64,000 nucleotides of DNA, from NCBI RefSeq assembly GCF_020531945.1, contig NZ_JAJATZ010000008.1, positions 67,319-131,318 on the forward strand, in the 5' to 3' direction. Of this stretch, positions 42,108 through 51,741 are shown piece by piece. Position 1 is the stretch's first letter. Each line of letters opens with the position of its first letter. The DNA comes from Loktanella gaetbuli (GTDB lineage Bacteria; Pseudomonadota; Alphaproteobacteria; Rhodobacterales; Rhodobacteraceae). A model generated the notes under the pieces. The model did no database searches. It was not told the origin of the DNA and was given only the letters and a program-made list of their open reading frames with translations. The position numbers were made by a program, and so were the translations under genes.

Positions 42108-44210
42108 TTATCGCGTGAACGCTTCTTTGTTGCCCGCATCGACGTTGATGATGTTGCCTGTCGATTTGGCCGAAAGATCGGATGCAAGGAAATAGGCAGC
42201 CTCTGCGATATCTTCGGGAAGCACGGAACGTTTCAGCATGGAGCGATCGCGATACATCTCTTCCAATCCGTCCTTGTCGGTGCCGTAAGTGCCCGCACGC
42301 TGGTCGAGCCATTCACCCTGCCAGATTTTGGACCCCTTCAGCACGGCATCAGGGTTTACGACATTCACCCGCACCCCCATTGGCGCACCCTCAAGGGCCA
42401 GACACCGCGCGAGGTGGATCTCAGACGCTTTGGCGGTGCAATAGGCCGACGCATTAGGCGAGGCCGCAAGACCATTCTTGGAAGCCACAAACACAACCGC
42501 GCCGCCCATGTCTTGAACCTTGAAGAGCTTGAACGCTTCGCGGCTCACAAGGAAGTAGCCCGTGGAGAGGATCGACATGTTCTTGTTCCACAGATCGAGG
42601 CTGGTTTCTTCGATTGGGGCAGAGCTCGCGATGCCTGCGTTGGAGACGAGAATGTCGACACCGCCAAACTCTGCGGCGATATCATCGTAGGCAGATGCGA
42701 CGGCAGCTTCATCGGTGACGTTCATGTTTACGGTGCGCACAACGTCAGCGGAGTATTTGGTGCTGAGACTCTCAAAGATTTCGGCAAGGGCCGCGTCATC
42801 AATATCGGCCAACATCACACAGGCGCCTTCGCACAAGTATCGTTCAGCCGTCGCCGCCCCGATCCCGCCAGCCCCGCCAGTGACCAAAGCCACGCGGCCC
42901 GCCATGGATTTCGGCGCGGGCATGCGCTGCAACTTGGCCTCCTCAAGCAGCCAGTATTCGATGTCAAACGCCTCTTGTTCGGGAAGGCCTTGGTATTCAG
43001 AAACAGCGTCTGCACCGCGCATCACGTTGATGGCGTTGACGTAGAATTCACCTGAAATGCGGGCTGTCGCCTTATCCTTGGCGAAGGTGATCATGCCGAC
43101 GCCGGGGATCAGATAGACGACCGCGCTGGGGTCACGAATGGCCGGACTGTCATCGCGTTTACAACGGTCATAATAAGCCTGATAGCCGACGCGGTATTCG
43201 GCGATGGCTTCGTCGAGGCCAGCAATCGTGGCGTCTACGTCCGGCTTGGCGGGGTCAAAATCCACCACAAGCGGACAGATTTTGGTGCGCAAAAAGTGGT
43301 CGGGGCAAGACGTGCCCAGCGCGGCCAGACGCTCCATATCCTTGGCGTTAACGAATTCCAGCACCGCATCGCTGTCGGTGAAATGGCCTACCATGTGCTG
43401 CTGGCCGGATACATATCCGCGAATGGCTGGCATCAGGCGTGCAGCGGTGGCACGGCGGTCCTCGGCGCTCAGGCTGGTGTGAACCGCCCCGCCGAACGCA
43501 TCTTTGCCGGCGGTTTCCCTGGCAAACCAATCCACCGCCGTTTGGATAACATCTAGCGTCAGCTCATAGCAGTCTTTCGCGTCATCCGCCCAAGTGAACA
43601 ACCCGTGGCTTTCAAGGACAACGCCCTTGGCATCCGGGTTTTTCTCGCAGAAATCCGACAGCCACAGGCCCAGCTCAAAGCCCGGCTTTTTCCACGGCAA
43701 CCAGCCGATGCTGTCACCGAATATCTGTTGCGTCAGCGCCTTGCTGTCCTTTGCGGCGGCAATTGCGATGATAGCATCCGGGTGCATGTGATCGACGTGC
43801 TTGGCAGGCACATAGGCATGAAGCGGCGTGTCGATCGACGCTGCGCGCGGGTTCAAGTTGAACGTGCAATGGGGGAGGTATGCGACCATCTCGTCCTCGA
43901 ACTCGACACCGCGATAAAGCCCGCGCAGCGCGTTCAGTTTCTCCATATAGAGCGTTGAGAACCCATCCATTTTGATTGAACCAACGTCCCCGCCCGACCC
44001 TTTGACCCACAAAACATCCGTGACGTTCTTGGTCAGCGGGTCCATCTGCGTGACCTTGGCAGATGTATTGCCGCCGCCGTAGTTCGTGATTCTCTTGTCC
44101 GACCCAAGCAGGTTGGAGCGATACAGCAACTTCTCCGGCTCGCTCATCTTTCTGGTGTGGGCGTCATCCCATTTGTTTTCAAGACGTTGACTATTTTTGG
44201 AAGAGGTCAT
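42108..44210 (-). CDS. rhaD: Bifunctional rhamnulose-1-phosphate aldolase / L-lactaldehyde dehydrogenase
   Basis: This 700-residue fusion joins a class II aldolase domain (about 1-400) to a short-chain dehydrogenase domain (about 430-700). The aldolase half has GGGNTSAKVTQMDPLTKNVT, HADHMHPDAIIAIAA-like and VVLESHGLFTWADDAKDCYE, with zinc His residues. The dehydrogenase half has LVTGGAGGIGAATAERYLCE, DILVSNAGIASSAPIEETSL and the active-site motif YCTAKASEIHL. It cleaves rhamnulose 1-phosphate to dihydroxyacetone phosphate and L-lactaldehyde and should oxidise the latter to lactate. The same fusion is known from rhizobial rha loci. GGAG precedes the ATG. Confidence 0.93.
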   Translation of the reverse strand: MTSSKNSQRLENKWDDAHTRKMSEPEKLLYRSNLLGSDKRITNYGGGNTSAKVTQMDPLTKNVTDVLWVKGSGGDVGSIKMDGFSTLYMEKLNALRGLYRGVEFEDEMVAYLPHCTFNLNPRAASIDTPLHAYVPAKHVDHMHPDAIIAIAAAKDSKALTQQIFGDSIGWLPWKKPGFELGLWLSDFCEKNPDAKGVVLESHGLFTWADDAKDCYELTLDVIQTAVDWFARETAGKDAFGGAVHTSLSAEDRRATAARLMPAIRGYVSGQQHMVGHFTDSDAVLEFVNAKDMERLAALGTSCPDHFLRTKICPLVVDFDPAKPDVDATIAGLDEAIAEYRVGYQAYYDRCKRDDSPAIRDPSAVVYLIPGVGMITFAKDKATARISGEFYVNAINVMRGADAVSEYQGLPEQEAFDIEYWLLEEAKLQRMPAPKSMAGRVALVTGGAGGIGAATAERYLCEGACVMLADIDDAALAEIFESLSTKYSADVVRTVNMNVTDEAAVASAYDDIAAEFGGVDILVSNAGIASSAPIEETSLDLWNKNMSILSTGYFLVSREAFKLFKVQDMGGAVVFVASKNGLAASPNASAYCTAKASEIHLARCLALEGAPMGVRVNVVNPDAVLKGSKIWQGEWLDQRAGTYGTDKDGLEEMYRDRSMLKRSVLPEDIAEAAYFLASDLSAKSTGNIINVDAGNKEAFTR

Positions 44211-44280
44211 GTGTGTCTCCGTGGACGACGGGTTAAGACGAATTATTCAGAATCAACGTGACGGCAGGTTGCAGGCGAGT

Positions 44281-44347
44281 CAATCATTTTCAATCACAAA
44301 CAATCATGCTGCAGTGCAGAATGATTGAATATGACAAATAGTGATTG
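44281..44347. promoter_or_regulatory. DeoR-type operator array (CAATCA repeats, 10-bp period) between rhaD and rhaR
   Basis: CAATCA starts at 44281, 44291 and 44301, exactly one helical turn apart. TGATTG, the reverse complement, is centred near 44324 and 44344, 20 bp apart and in the opposite orientation. This lies in the 187-bp gap between the divergent rhaD and rhaR genes. Regularly phased short repeats suit the DeoR-family regulator encoded next door, and the two orientations may serve the two promoters. Confidence 0.75.
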
Positions 44348-44397
44348 ACAAACTGTCGCGATTCGCCTCACGTTCAGAGCAATCAAAGGGACATCCC

Positions 44398-45210
44398 ATG
44401 CACGAAAACGATCGCCACAGAGTCATCCTATCCGCCGTTCAAGACCGGTCGCTCGTAACCGTTATTGACCTGTGTGCATTGACTGGCGCCTCTGAGGCGA
44501 CCGTGCGCCGCGACATCAATACGTTGGACGAACAGAAGAAATTGCGCCGCGTCCGTGGCGGCGCCGAGGCCCTGACGACGACGCCGTTCGTTGGCCTTTC
44601 GGGCCGTCCATTTTCCATCAACGAGACGATGAACATTGCCGAAAAGCAGGCCATTGCTGCAGCTGCAGTAGAACTTTGCGCGGACGGTGAGCCAATCATC
44701 ATCAACGGCGGCACGACAACGTTCCAGATGGTTCACCCGCTGGCCTCGCGCCGGATGCAGGTTTTCACCAACTCCTTCCCGATCGCCGAACATCTGCTGA
44801 AGAACACCCAAAACACTGTGATGCTGTCTGGCGGAATTATCTACCGCGAACAAAACATAATCCTGTCGCCCTTCGACAATGACGTGACCCGCAATTTCTA
44901 TGCCAAACGCATGTTCATGGGCGCGCAGGGCATCGGTCCACTGGGCCTGATGGAGGGCGATCCATTGCTGATCCAGGCCGAACAAAAGCTGATCGGCCAA
45001 GCCGAGGAACTGATCGTTCTGGTGGACAGCTCCAAATTTGAAAATCGCTCCAGCCTTGTGCTTTGCCCGCTTGAGCGGGTCGACACAATCATCACCGACG
45101 ACCAGATCGATGACCGCACGGCGGCCATGCTGGAATCGGCGGATGTCACACTGATCGTGGTGCCTTCGGGTGCTGCGCAGAAAGAGGGGGTGGCGCACCT
45201 GCCAGCCTGA
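44398..45210 (+). CDS. rhaR: DeoR-family regulator of L-rhamnose use
   Basis: The regulator is 270 residues. The N-terminal helix-turn-helix has VTVIDLCALTGASEATVRRD and INTLDEQKKLRRVRGGAEAL. The DeoR sensor domain has IIINGGTTTFQMVHPL, VFTNSFPIAEHLL, MLSGGIIYREQNIILSP and FMGAQGIGPLGLMEGDPLL. The effector is probably a phosphorylated intermediate such as rhamnulose 1-phosphate, as is usual for the family. The ATG at 44398 was preferred over an upstream start, which would add 19 residues inside the operator region. It heads the plus-strand transport operon and is divergent from rhaD, so it likely represses both. Confidence 0.92.
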   Translation: MHENDRHRVILSAVQDRSLVTVIDLCALTGASEATVRRDINTLDEQKKLRRVRGGAEALTTTPFVGLSGRPFSINETMNIAEKQAIAAAAVELCADGEPIIINGGTTTFQMVHPLASRRMQVFTNSFPIAEHLLKNTQNTVMLSGGIIYREQNIILSPFDNDVTRNFYAKRMFMGAQGIGPLGLMEGDPLLIQAEQKLIGQAEELIVLVDSSKFENRSSLVLCPLERVDTIITDDQIDDRTAAMLESADVTLIVVPSGAAQKEGVAHLPA

Positions 45211-45235
45211 CCGCAACCACTCCAGGGAGGAAACC

Positions 45236-46231
45236 ATGAGTGTACTGAAGAAACTGGCAGCATCTGCTGCAATGGCCGCCGCGATGATCGCCACGCCAGC
45301 ATTCGCACAAGACGACGTTCGAATCGCCATTGTCGTCAAAGCGCTTGGCATCGGGTTCTTTGAGGCCGCTGCAGAAGGTGCAGAAGAAGCCGCAGAAGAG
45401 CTTGGCAATGTGGAGATCATTTATACCGGCCCAACAGACACAACGGCCGAAGGCCAGATCGAAGTCATCAACGCATTGATCGCGCAGCAGGTCGACGCGA
45501 TTGCGATTTCCGCAAATGACACCGACGCATTGGTTCCCGCCCTTCAACGCGCCATGCAGCGTGGCATCACGGTTATCAGCTGGGATTCCGGCGTGGCCCC
45601 CGAAGGGCGCCAATTGCACCTGAACCCGTCCTCCAACCCGCTGATCGGTAACATGATTATCAAGCTGGCTGCCGATCACCTGCCAGACGGCGGCGAAGTG
45701 GCCCTGCTTTCGGCCACCACCACCTCCACAAACCAGAACATCTGGATCGAAGAGATGATGGCCGTCATGGGCGACTATCCTGGCATCGACGTGGTTGCGA
45801 CTGTGTATGGCGACGACCTCGCCGACAAATCCTACCGTGAAGCAACAGGCCTGATGCAGTCCTACCCCGATCTTGATGCGATAATCGCGCCGACGTCCGT
45901 TGGTATCGTGGCCGCCGCACAGGCCGTCGTGGATGCTGACAAAGTCGGTCAGGTGAACGTCACGGGTCTTGGTTTGCCGTCCGAAATGGCCGGTGCCATC
46001 GAATCCGGTGCGTCTCAGTCCTTCGCGATCTGGAACCCCATAGATCTGGGCTACTCCGCAACGATGCTGGCCTATGAACTGAGCCAGAACGGAGCCGAAG
46101 AAGCACCCGGTGCGGAAATCCCAATGGGCCGCATGGGCACGCTGACGCTGGATGAAAATAACGAAGGCGCCATGGCCGATCCGTTTGTTTACGACGCCAG
46201 CAACATCGACGATTTTAAGTCGATCTTCTAA
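45236..46231 (+). CDS. rhaS: Rhamnose ABC transporter periplasmic binding protein
   Basis: The precursor is 331 residues with a signal peptide (MSVLKKLAASAAMAAAMIATPAFA). A type I binding fold follows: RIAIVVKALGIGFFEAAAEG, IIYTGPTDTTAEGQIEVINA, VDAIAISANDTDALVPAL, GITVISWDSGVAPEGRQLHL and a C-terminal NIDDFKSIF. It corresponds to RhaS of the rhizobial locus. GGGAGG precedes the ATG; the open frame upstream is not used. It lies 25 bp after rhaR. Confidence 0.93.
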   Translation: MSVLKKLAASAAMAAAMIATPAFAQDDVRIAIVVKALGIGFFEAAAEGAEEAAEELGNVEIIYTGPTDTTAEGQIEVINALIAQQVDAIAISANDTDALVPALQRAMQRGITVISWDSGVAPEGRQLHLNPSSNPLIGNMIIKLAADHLPDGGEVALLSATTTSTNQNIWIEEMMAVMGDYPGIDVVATVYGDDLADKSYREATGLMQSYPDLDAIIAPTSVGIVAAAQAVVDADKVGQVNVTGLGLPSEMAGAIESGASQSFAIWNPIDLGYSATMLAYELSQNGAEEAPGAEIPMGRMGTLTLDENNEGAMADPFVYDASNIDDFKSIF

Positions 46232-46307
46232 GACGTCTCGCCGCTTCGGTCCGGTGCATCACGTGCGCCGGGCCAACTTATCCCACCCATCCTGAGAGAG
46301 TATCGGC

Positions 46308-47849
46308 ATGTCGACTCGCCCCGCGCCCGCCATATCGCCTGACGTGTCCCCGATGGTCTCGATGGACATGATCACCAAAACCTTTCCCGGCGTGAAAGCG
46401 CTGGATCAGGTCAAGCTGGACCTTTACCCCGGCCAAGTGACCGCCCTTGTCGGTGAGAATGGCGCTGGTAAATCCACGACTGTGAAAATCCTGACAGGCA
46501 TCTACCAACCCAACGGTGGCACGATCCGGATCGACGGTGACCCAATTGCCTTTGCGTTCCCGAATGACGCGGCAAAAGCGGGCATCACGGCCATCCACCA
46601 AGAGACTGTGCTGTTTGATGAGCTGTCCGTGGCCGAGAATATCTTCATCGGGCATGCGCCCCGCACGCGGTTCGGCCTGATTGATACCGCGCAAATGCAC
46701 CGCAACGCGGCCAAGCTTCTGGCTGACATCGGCGCGCCCTTCAGTTCCCACACCCAATTGCGCGATCTCGGCATTGCCAACAAACACCTCGTGGCAATTG
46801 CCCGCGCCTTGTCCGTCGATGCCCGTGTTGTCATCATGGACGAACCGACCGCAGCCCTGTCCCACAAAGAAATCCAAGAGCTGTATGAGCTGGTCGAAAC
46901 CCTGAAATCACAGGGCAAAGCGATCCTGTTTATCAGCCACAAGTTTGATGAAATCTTCCGCATCGCTGACCGCTACACCGTGTTTCGTGATGGTGCCTTT
47001 GTCGGCGATGGCAAGATCGATGATATCTCCGAAGGCGATCTTGTGACGATGATGGTCGGACGATCCGTCGATCAGATTTTCCCGCAAAGGGACCATGCAA
47101 TTGGTGACGAGGTCCTGAAAGTCGTGGGATATGAACACCCAACCGAATTTGCCGACATTAATTTTACCCTCAACAAGGGCGAAATCCTTGGCTTCTATGG
47201 CCTCGTTGGCGCTGGTCGATCTGAGTTCATGCAAGCCCTGTTCGGGATCACCAAACCCTCCAAAGGCGTGTGCCGGGTCAATGGCGACATCAAGGTGATC
47301 CGCTCGCCCGCCGATGCGGTCTTCAACGGGATCGTCTATGTCCCCGAGGATCGCGGCAAGCAGGGCGCGATTATCGGCCTGCCGATATTTCAGAACGTCA
47401 CCCTGCCGTCCTTGGGCAAAACATCCCGCAGCGGGTTCCTGAAGCTCGCCGAGGAATTCAAACTGGCACGCGAGTATTCACAGCGGTTGGACCTTCGTGC
47501 GGCGGCACTTGATCAAGACGTGGGCAATCTGTCGGGCGGCAATCAGCAAAAGGTTGTCATTGCCAAATGGTTGGCGACCCAGCCGCAGGTGATCATTTTG
47601 GATGAACCCACCAAGGGCATCGATATCGGATCCAAGGCGGCCGTGCATGAATTTATGTCCGAACTGGCCGCGCAAGGGCTGTCCGTTATTATGGTCAGTT
47701 CTGAAATTCCTGAAATCATTGGCATGTCGGACCGCGTGATCGTTATGCGGGACGGTCGTATCGCTGCGGAATTGTCAAAAGACGAATTAACCCCAGAGAC
47801 CCTCGTGCGCCACGCAGCGGGCATTACAACTGACGGAGCGGCTGCATGA
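46308..47849 (+). CDS. rhaT: Rhamnose ABC transporter ATPase (two nucleotide-binding domains)
   Basis: This 513-residue CUT2 ATPase has two domains. The N-terminal domain has Walker A GENGAGKST and Walker B VVIMDEPTAAL. The C-terminal half has a degenerate Walker A (LVGAGRSEF), as in RbsA-type proteins, but an intact signature LSGGNQQKVVIAKWL and Walker B VIILDEPTKGIDIG. It differs from the single-domain ATPase of the first CUT2 system in this window. Its stop overlaps the start of the first permease gene (ATGA). Confidence 0.94.
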   Translation: MSTRPAPAISPDVSPMVSMDMITKTFPGVKALDQVKLDLYPGQVTALVGENGAGKSTTVKILTGIYQPNGGTIRIDGDPIAFAFPNDAAKAGITAIHQETVLFDELSVAENIFIGHAPRTRFGLIDTAQMHRNAAKLLADIGAPFSSHTQLRDLGIANKHLVAIARALSVDARVVIMDEPTAALSHKEIQELYELVETLKSQGKAILFISHKFDEIFRIADRYTVFRDGAFVGDGKIDDISEGDLVTMMVGRSVDQIFPQRDHAIGDEVLKVVGYEHPTEFADINFTLNKGEILGFYGLVGAGRSEFMQALFGITKPSKGVCRVNGDIKVIRSPADAVFNGIVYVPEDRGKQGAIIGLPIFQNVTLPSLGKTSRSGFLKLAEEFKLAREYSQRLDLRAAALDQDVGNLSGGNQQKVVIAKWLATQPQVIILDEPTKGIDIGSKAAVHEFMSELAAQGLSVIMVSSEIPEIIGMSDRVIVMRDGRIAAELSKDELTPETLVRHAAGITTDGAAA

Positions 47850-48826
47850 CCCGTTTTATTCCCGTGCGCGAAACAATTTTGGCAGGTGCCATTCTGGTGC
47901 TCCTGCTTTTGACCGCGTCCCGCTTCGCCGGCTTCGTTGCGCCCTCTAATTTGGCCAATGTGTTCAACGACACGGCCCCGCTGATTATCCTCGCGCTTGG
48001 GCAGATGGTCGTGATCCTGACCCGCTGTATTGATCTGTCGGTCGCCGCAAACCTTGCGCTGACAGGTATGGCGGTCGCGATGATCAATGTCGCAATGCCG
48101 GGTCTGCCGATCCTCGTGATTATCGCGATTGCGATCCTGCTGGGCGCGATCATGGGTGCGATCAACGGCGTTCTGGTCTGGAAACTGGCGATCCCGCCGA
48201 TCGTTGTAACCCTTGGCACCATGACTATCTTTCGCGGCATTATCTTCCTGATTTCTGACGGCAAATGGGTGAATTCCCACGAGATGTCGCCCGCCTTCAC
48301 TGCGTTCCCGCGCATGGAGCTGCTTGGGCTGCCGGTATTGTCATGGACCGCGATCATCACGATTGTCCTGTTCGGGATCATGATGGCGCGCGCGCAGTTC
48401 GGGCGGTCTATTTTCGCCGTGGGCGGTAACCCCCACGCCGCTGTCTACACGGGCATCAATGTGGGCAAGACACAGTTCTGGGCTTTTGTGGTCTCGGGCG
48501 CGTTGGCGGGGCTGACGGGATACCTTTGGGTGTCGCGCTTTGCTGTCGCTTACGTGGATATCGCGGGCGGGTTCGAGCTTGAGGTCGTGGCCGCCTGTGT
48601 CATCGGTGGCATCTCCATCGCGGGGGGCGTCGGTTCTGTCAGCGGTGCGGTGCTCGGTGCGATCTTCCTTGGGGTCGTCAAGAACGCGCTTCCGGTGGTG
48701 AACATCTCGCCCTTCTGGCAGCTCGCCATTTCCGGCAGCGCGATCCTGATTGCCGTGGCCTTCAATGCCCGCGCGGGCCGAACCAAAGGCCGCATTATCC
48801 TTAAATCGGCGGAGACCACACAATGA
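47846..48826 (+). CDS. rhaP: Rhamnose ABC transporter permease 1
   Basis: This 326-residue polytopic inner-membrane protein has the CUT2 permease signatures LIILALGQMVVILTRCIDLS, LAIPPIVVTLGTMTIFRGII and ACVIGGISIAGGVGSVSGAV. It overlaps rhaT upstream and rhaQ downstream by 4 bp each. It forms a heterodimeric channel with RhaQ, as in the rhizobial system, where two permeases are used. Confidence 0.92.
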   Translation: MTRFIPVRETILAGAILVLLLLTASRFAGFVAPSNLANVFNDTAPLIILALGQMVVILTRCIDLSVAANLALTGMAVAMINVAMPGLPILVIIAIAILLGAIMGAINGVLVWKLAIPPIVVTLGTMTIFRGIIFLISDGKWVNSHEMSPAFTAFPRMELLGLPVLSWTAIITIVLFGIMMARAQFGRSIFAVGGNPHAAVYTGINVGKTQFWAFVVSGALAGLTGYLWVSRFAVAYVDIAGGFELEVVAACVIGGISIAGGVGSVSGAVLGAIFLGVVKNALPVVNISPFWQLAISGSAILIAVAFNARAGRTKGRIILKSAETTQ

Positions 48827-49824
48827 TGGACGCAATCCAAACCCGCCACATCCCCGACCGCCTCAACAGCCGCGCCGCCCGCATCTTCAAGAGCTGGGAA
48901 GCCCTGCTGCTGGCCGTCGCCATCGCAATCTTTGTGATCAACAGTTTCTCCTCGCCCTATTTCCTGAGCGCGTGGAATCTCAGCGATGCGACCTTCAACT
49001 TCACCGAAAAGGCGATGATCGCTTTCGCAATGGCGCTGCTGATCATCTCCGGTGAAATCGACCTCTCCGTCGCATCCATCATAGCCCTTGCCAGCACTTC
49101 GATGGGGCTGGTGCTGCAATACGGTGCCGGCACGCCGGAGCTTGTCATCATCGGCCTGACCGTCGGCTTGCTTTGCGGGGCGTTCAACGGGTTCTTCGTG
49201 ACGGTGCTCGGCCTGCCCTCCATCGTAGTAACCATCGGCACCATGAGCCTGTTTCGCGGCATCAGCTTCATCATCCTTGGGGATGACGCATTCCGCGGCT
49301 ATCCCGCCAGCTTTTCGTGGTTCGGGCAGGGCTATATCTATTGGGTCTTCACGGTTGAGATGCTGTTATTCGTCGTCATCGCCGTCATCTACGGCATCCT
49401 GCTCCATAAAACCAACTTCGGCCGCGCCGTCTATGCCATCGGCAACAACCCCACGGGCGCATTGTTCAGTGGTATTCGCGTGGCCCGCGTCAAGTTCATC
49501 CTGTTCCTGCTCACCGGTCTGATGTCGGGCATCGCGGCCGTCTGTTTGACCTCCCGCCTTGGCTCAACGCGGCCCAGCATCGCGACGGGTATGGAACTTG
49601 AGGTGGTGACGATGGTCGTCCTTGGTGGCGTCAACATCCTTGGCGGGGCCGGCACGATCCCCGGTGTCGTGATCGCAGCCTTTGTCATGGGGCTCGTGAC
49701 CTTCGGCCTTGGCCTGTTGAACGTCCCGGGTATCGTCATGTCGATTTTCATCGGTCTTTTGCTGATAGGTGTCATTGCCCTGCCGCGCCTTTGGGCGATG
49801 GCTGCCGCGCGGCGCAAACCATGA
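48823..49824 (+). CDS. rhaQ: Rhamnose ABC transporter permease 2
   Basis: This is a second CUT2 permease of 333 residues, with FAMALLIISGEIDLSVASII, VLGLPSIVVTIGTMSLFRGI and TMVVLGGVNILGGAGTIPGV. A longer cytoplasmic N-terminus precedes the first helix. The ATG at 48823 overlaps the rhaP stop. The start of rhaU lies inside its 3' end by 4 bp, so the run from rhaT to rhaK is fully coupled. Confidence 0.92.
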   Translation: MMDAIQTRHIPDRLNSRAARIFKSWEALLLAVAIAIFVINSFSSPYFLSAWNLSDATFNFTEKAMIAFAMALLIISGEIDLSVASIIALASTSMGLVLQYGAGTPELVIIGLTVGLLCGAFNGFFVTVLGLPSIVVTIGTMSLFRGISFIILGDDAFRGYPASFSWFGQGYIYWVFTVEMLLFVVIAVIYGILLHKTNFGRAVYAIGNNPTGALFSGIRVARVKFILFLLTGLMSGIAAVCLTSRLGSTRPSIATGMELEVVTMVVLGGVNILGGAGTIPGVVIAAFVMGLVTFGLGLLNVPGIVMSIFIGLLLIGVIALPRLWAMAAARRKP

Positions 49825-50138
49825 GCGAACGTCACGTCTTTCGCATGCGGCTGAACGATGGGATGGCCGAAGAATACAAACGGCGCCACGATGCCATCTG
49901 GGCCGAATTGGTCGACTTGCTGCACGACGCTGGCGTCAGCGACTATTCGATCCATCTGGACGCGGAAACGGGCCATCTGATTGGCGTCCTGACCCGCACA
50001 ACAGATCACGGCATGGACGCATTGCCAGACCATCCCGTGATGCAAAAATGGTGGTCCTACATGGGGGACATCATGGAAACGAACGCGGATAGCTCGCCCG
50101 TCGCCGTGCCCCTCTCTCCACTGTTTTATATGCCATGA
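49821..50138 (+). CDS. rhaU: L-rhamnose mutarotase
   Basis: The 105-residue RhaU/RhaM-family protein interconverts alpha and beta anomers of L-rhamnose, which supplies the isomerase with its preferred form. Family marks are HVFRMRLNDGMAEEYKRRHD and WAELVDLLHDAGVSDYSIHL, which include the active-site His and Tyr, then VMQKWWSYMGDIMETN near the end. The ATG at 49821 fits the family start. Confidence 0.93.
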   Translation: MSERHVFRMRLNDGMAEEYKRRHDAIWAELVDLLHDAGVSDYSIHLDAETGHLIGVLTRTTDHGMDALPDHPVMQKWWSYMGDIMETNADSSPVAVPLSPLFYMP

Positions 50139-51514
50139 CCACACCGAGCCACATCGCTGTCATCGACATCGGCAAGACCAACGTAAAACTCGCGCTGGTC
50201 AATTTAGCGGACCTGACAGAAATGGCCGTGATCACGCGCCCGAACATTATAAAACAAAGCCCGCCCTATCCGCATTACGATGTAGAAGGGCACTGGGCGT
50301 TCCTTCTGGATGCTCTGGCGCAATTCCACCGCGATCACCGCGTTGATGCCATTTCCGTAACCACCCACGGCGCCTGTGCCGCGTTACTCGAATCTACAGG
50401 TGCGCTGGCCACCCCCATTCTGGACTATGAACACACCTATCCCGCTGACAGTTTGGCGGCCTACGATGCGATCAAACCCGATTTCGCTCAAACCGGATCG
50501 CCAAAACTTGCAGGTGGCCTGAACATCGGCGCGCAGCTGCACTGGCTTTTTGCAAGTGATCCGACCCTTAAGAATCGCACCGCCCAAATCGTGACTTATC
50601 CGCAATATTGGGGGCATCGCCTGACGGGCGTAACCGCAACCGATGTGACATCCATCGGCTGCCACACGGACCTGTGGAATCCCTATGAGGGGACGTTTTC
50701 CGATCTACCGGAAAAGCTCGGAATTCGCGATATAATCGCACCCGTGCGCCGACCCAGCGACATCTTGGGTCCGATTTTGCCAGAAATTGCACAAGCCACT
50801 GGCCTGGCGCCCGAAACCCCCGTTTGCGTCGGTATCCACGACTCCAACGCCTCGCTCTATCCGCAAGTCGTGTCGCAGGACGGGCCTGTCTCAGTCGTCT
50901 CCAGCGGGACCTGGGTTATAGTTATGTCGATGAAACCGGACGGCCCTCCAACGCTCGACCCGTCTCGCGATACCCTCGTCAACGTCAACGCGCGCGAACA
51001 AGCTGTCGCCAGTGCGCGCTTTATGGGGGGACGTGAATTCGAAGTGATCCAACAGGGCGGGCGAGTCGAACCAACGAAGCAAGACGTGTCGGCGGTGCTG
51101 GACAGACATTGCGTGTTATTGCCATCAGTCGAACCCGGGTCTGGCCCGTTCCAGGGCCAACAGATGCAATGGCTCGGCGATGAACCAGATGCTGGTTCGG
51201 GCCAACGCTCGGCCGTGCTCTCGTTTTATCTGGCCTTGATGACAAGCACCTGTCTGAACCTTGTTGGCGGTGCCGGCCCCACGATAGTGGAAGGCCCCTT
51301 TGCCAGAAATCCCGAATACCTCGCTATGCTGCTTGCCGTCACAGCTCGCCCGGTCCTGACAAACGCAGCCGTCACAGGAACAAGTATCGGCGCGGCCATG
51401 TTGTTCGGCGATGGTGCATTTCCACCTGAGCTTGAGAAATTTGAAACCGCTTTACCCGTGGACGCGCTAAGGGCTTATGGCGATCTGTGGTTTAAGTTGG
51501 CCAACGTCGGGTAG
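50135..51514 (+). CDS. rhaK: Rhamnulokinase, FGGY family
   Basis: This 459-residue FGGY kinase phosphorylates L-rhamnulose at O1. The N-terminal phosphate loop is IAVIDIGKTNVKLALVNL. DAISVTTHGACAALLESTGA, a substrate loop near GGLNIGAQLHWLF, TGVTATDVTSIGCHTDLWNP, CVGIHDSNASLYPQVVSQDG and VSSGTWVIVMSM follow. The catalytic Asp is in GIHDSNA. In the rhizobial system this kinase is also needed for transport activity. It is the last gene of the rha operon, overlapping rhaU by 4 bp. No strong terminator was found in the 227 bp after it. Confidence 0.92.
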   Translation: MTTPSHIAVIDIGKTNVKLALVNLADLTEMAVITRPNIIKQSPPYPHYDVEGHWAFLLDALAQFHRDHRVDAISVTTHGACAALLESTGALATPILDYEHTYPADSLAAYDAIKPDFAQTGSPKLAGGLNIGAQLHWLFASDPTLKNRTAQIVTYPQYWGHRLTGVTATDVTSIGCHTDLWNPYEGTFSDLPEKLGIRDIIAPVRRPSDILGPILPEIAQATGLAPETPVCVGIHDSNASLYPQVVSQDGPVSVVSSGTWVIVMSMKPDGPPTLDPSRDTLVNVNAREQAVASARFMGGREFEVIQQGGRVEPTKQDVSAVLDRHCVLLPSVEPGSGPFQGQQMQWLGDEPDAGSGQRSAVLSFYLALMTSTCLNLVGGAGPTIVEGPFARNPEYLAMLLAVTARPVLTNAAVTGTSIGAAMLFGDGAFPPELEKFETALPVDALRAYGDLWFKLANVG

Positions 51515-51593
51515 CCGCCCGACTGACTGCGTGACAGTATGCAGTTGGATGGAAGGTAATTTGTCCACAGCAGCCAAGGACCGCCGCCCCACC

Positions 51594-51625
51594 GAAGCAG
51601 CCATTTCGGCGCTACGCAGCATCTA
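51594..51625. repeat. Dispersed degenerate repeat, copy 2 (GAAGCAG...GCAGCAT)
   Basis: GAAGCAGCCATTTCGGCG followed by TACGCAGCATC lies between rhaK and the broken recombinase. It aligns with copies at 40698 and 54670. A further shared word, AGCCGACCTCGGATG, lies about 20 bp downstream and resembles GCCGACCTTGGGAT at 53233 and 54626. Confidence 0.5.
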
Positions 51626-51741
51626 ACACATCGGGCTCGAAGCCGACCTCGGATGCGTGCGTTGCAGCAATTTATGATATGCTGCCTCGGTCAACGTCGG
51701 GTTGTCGATGTGGGAGGGATTGGTGGATTGGAGGACCAGTC

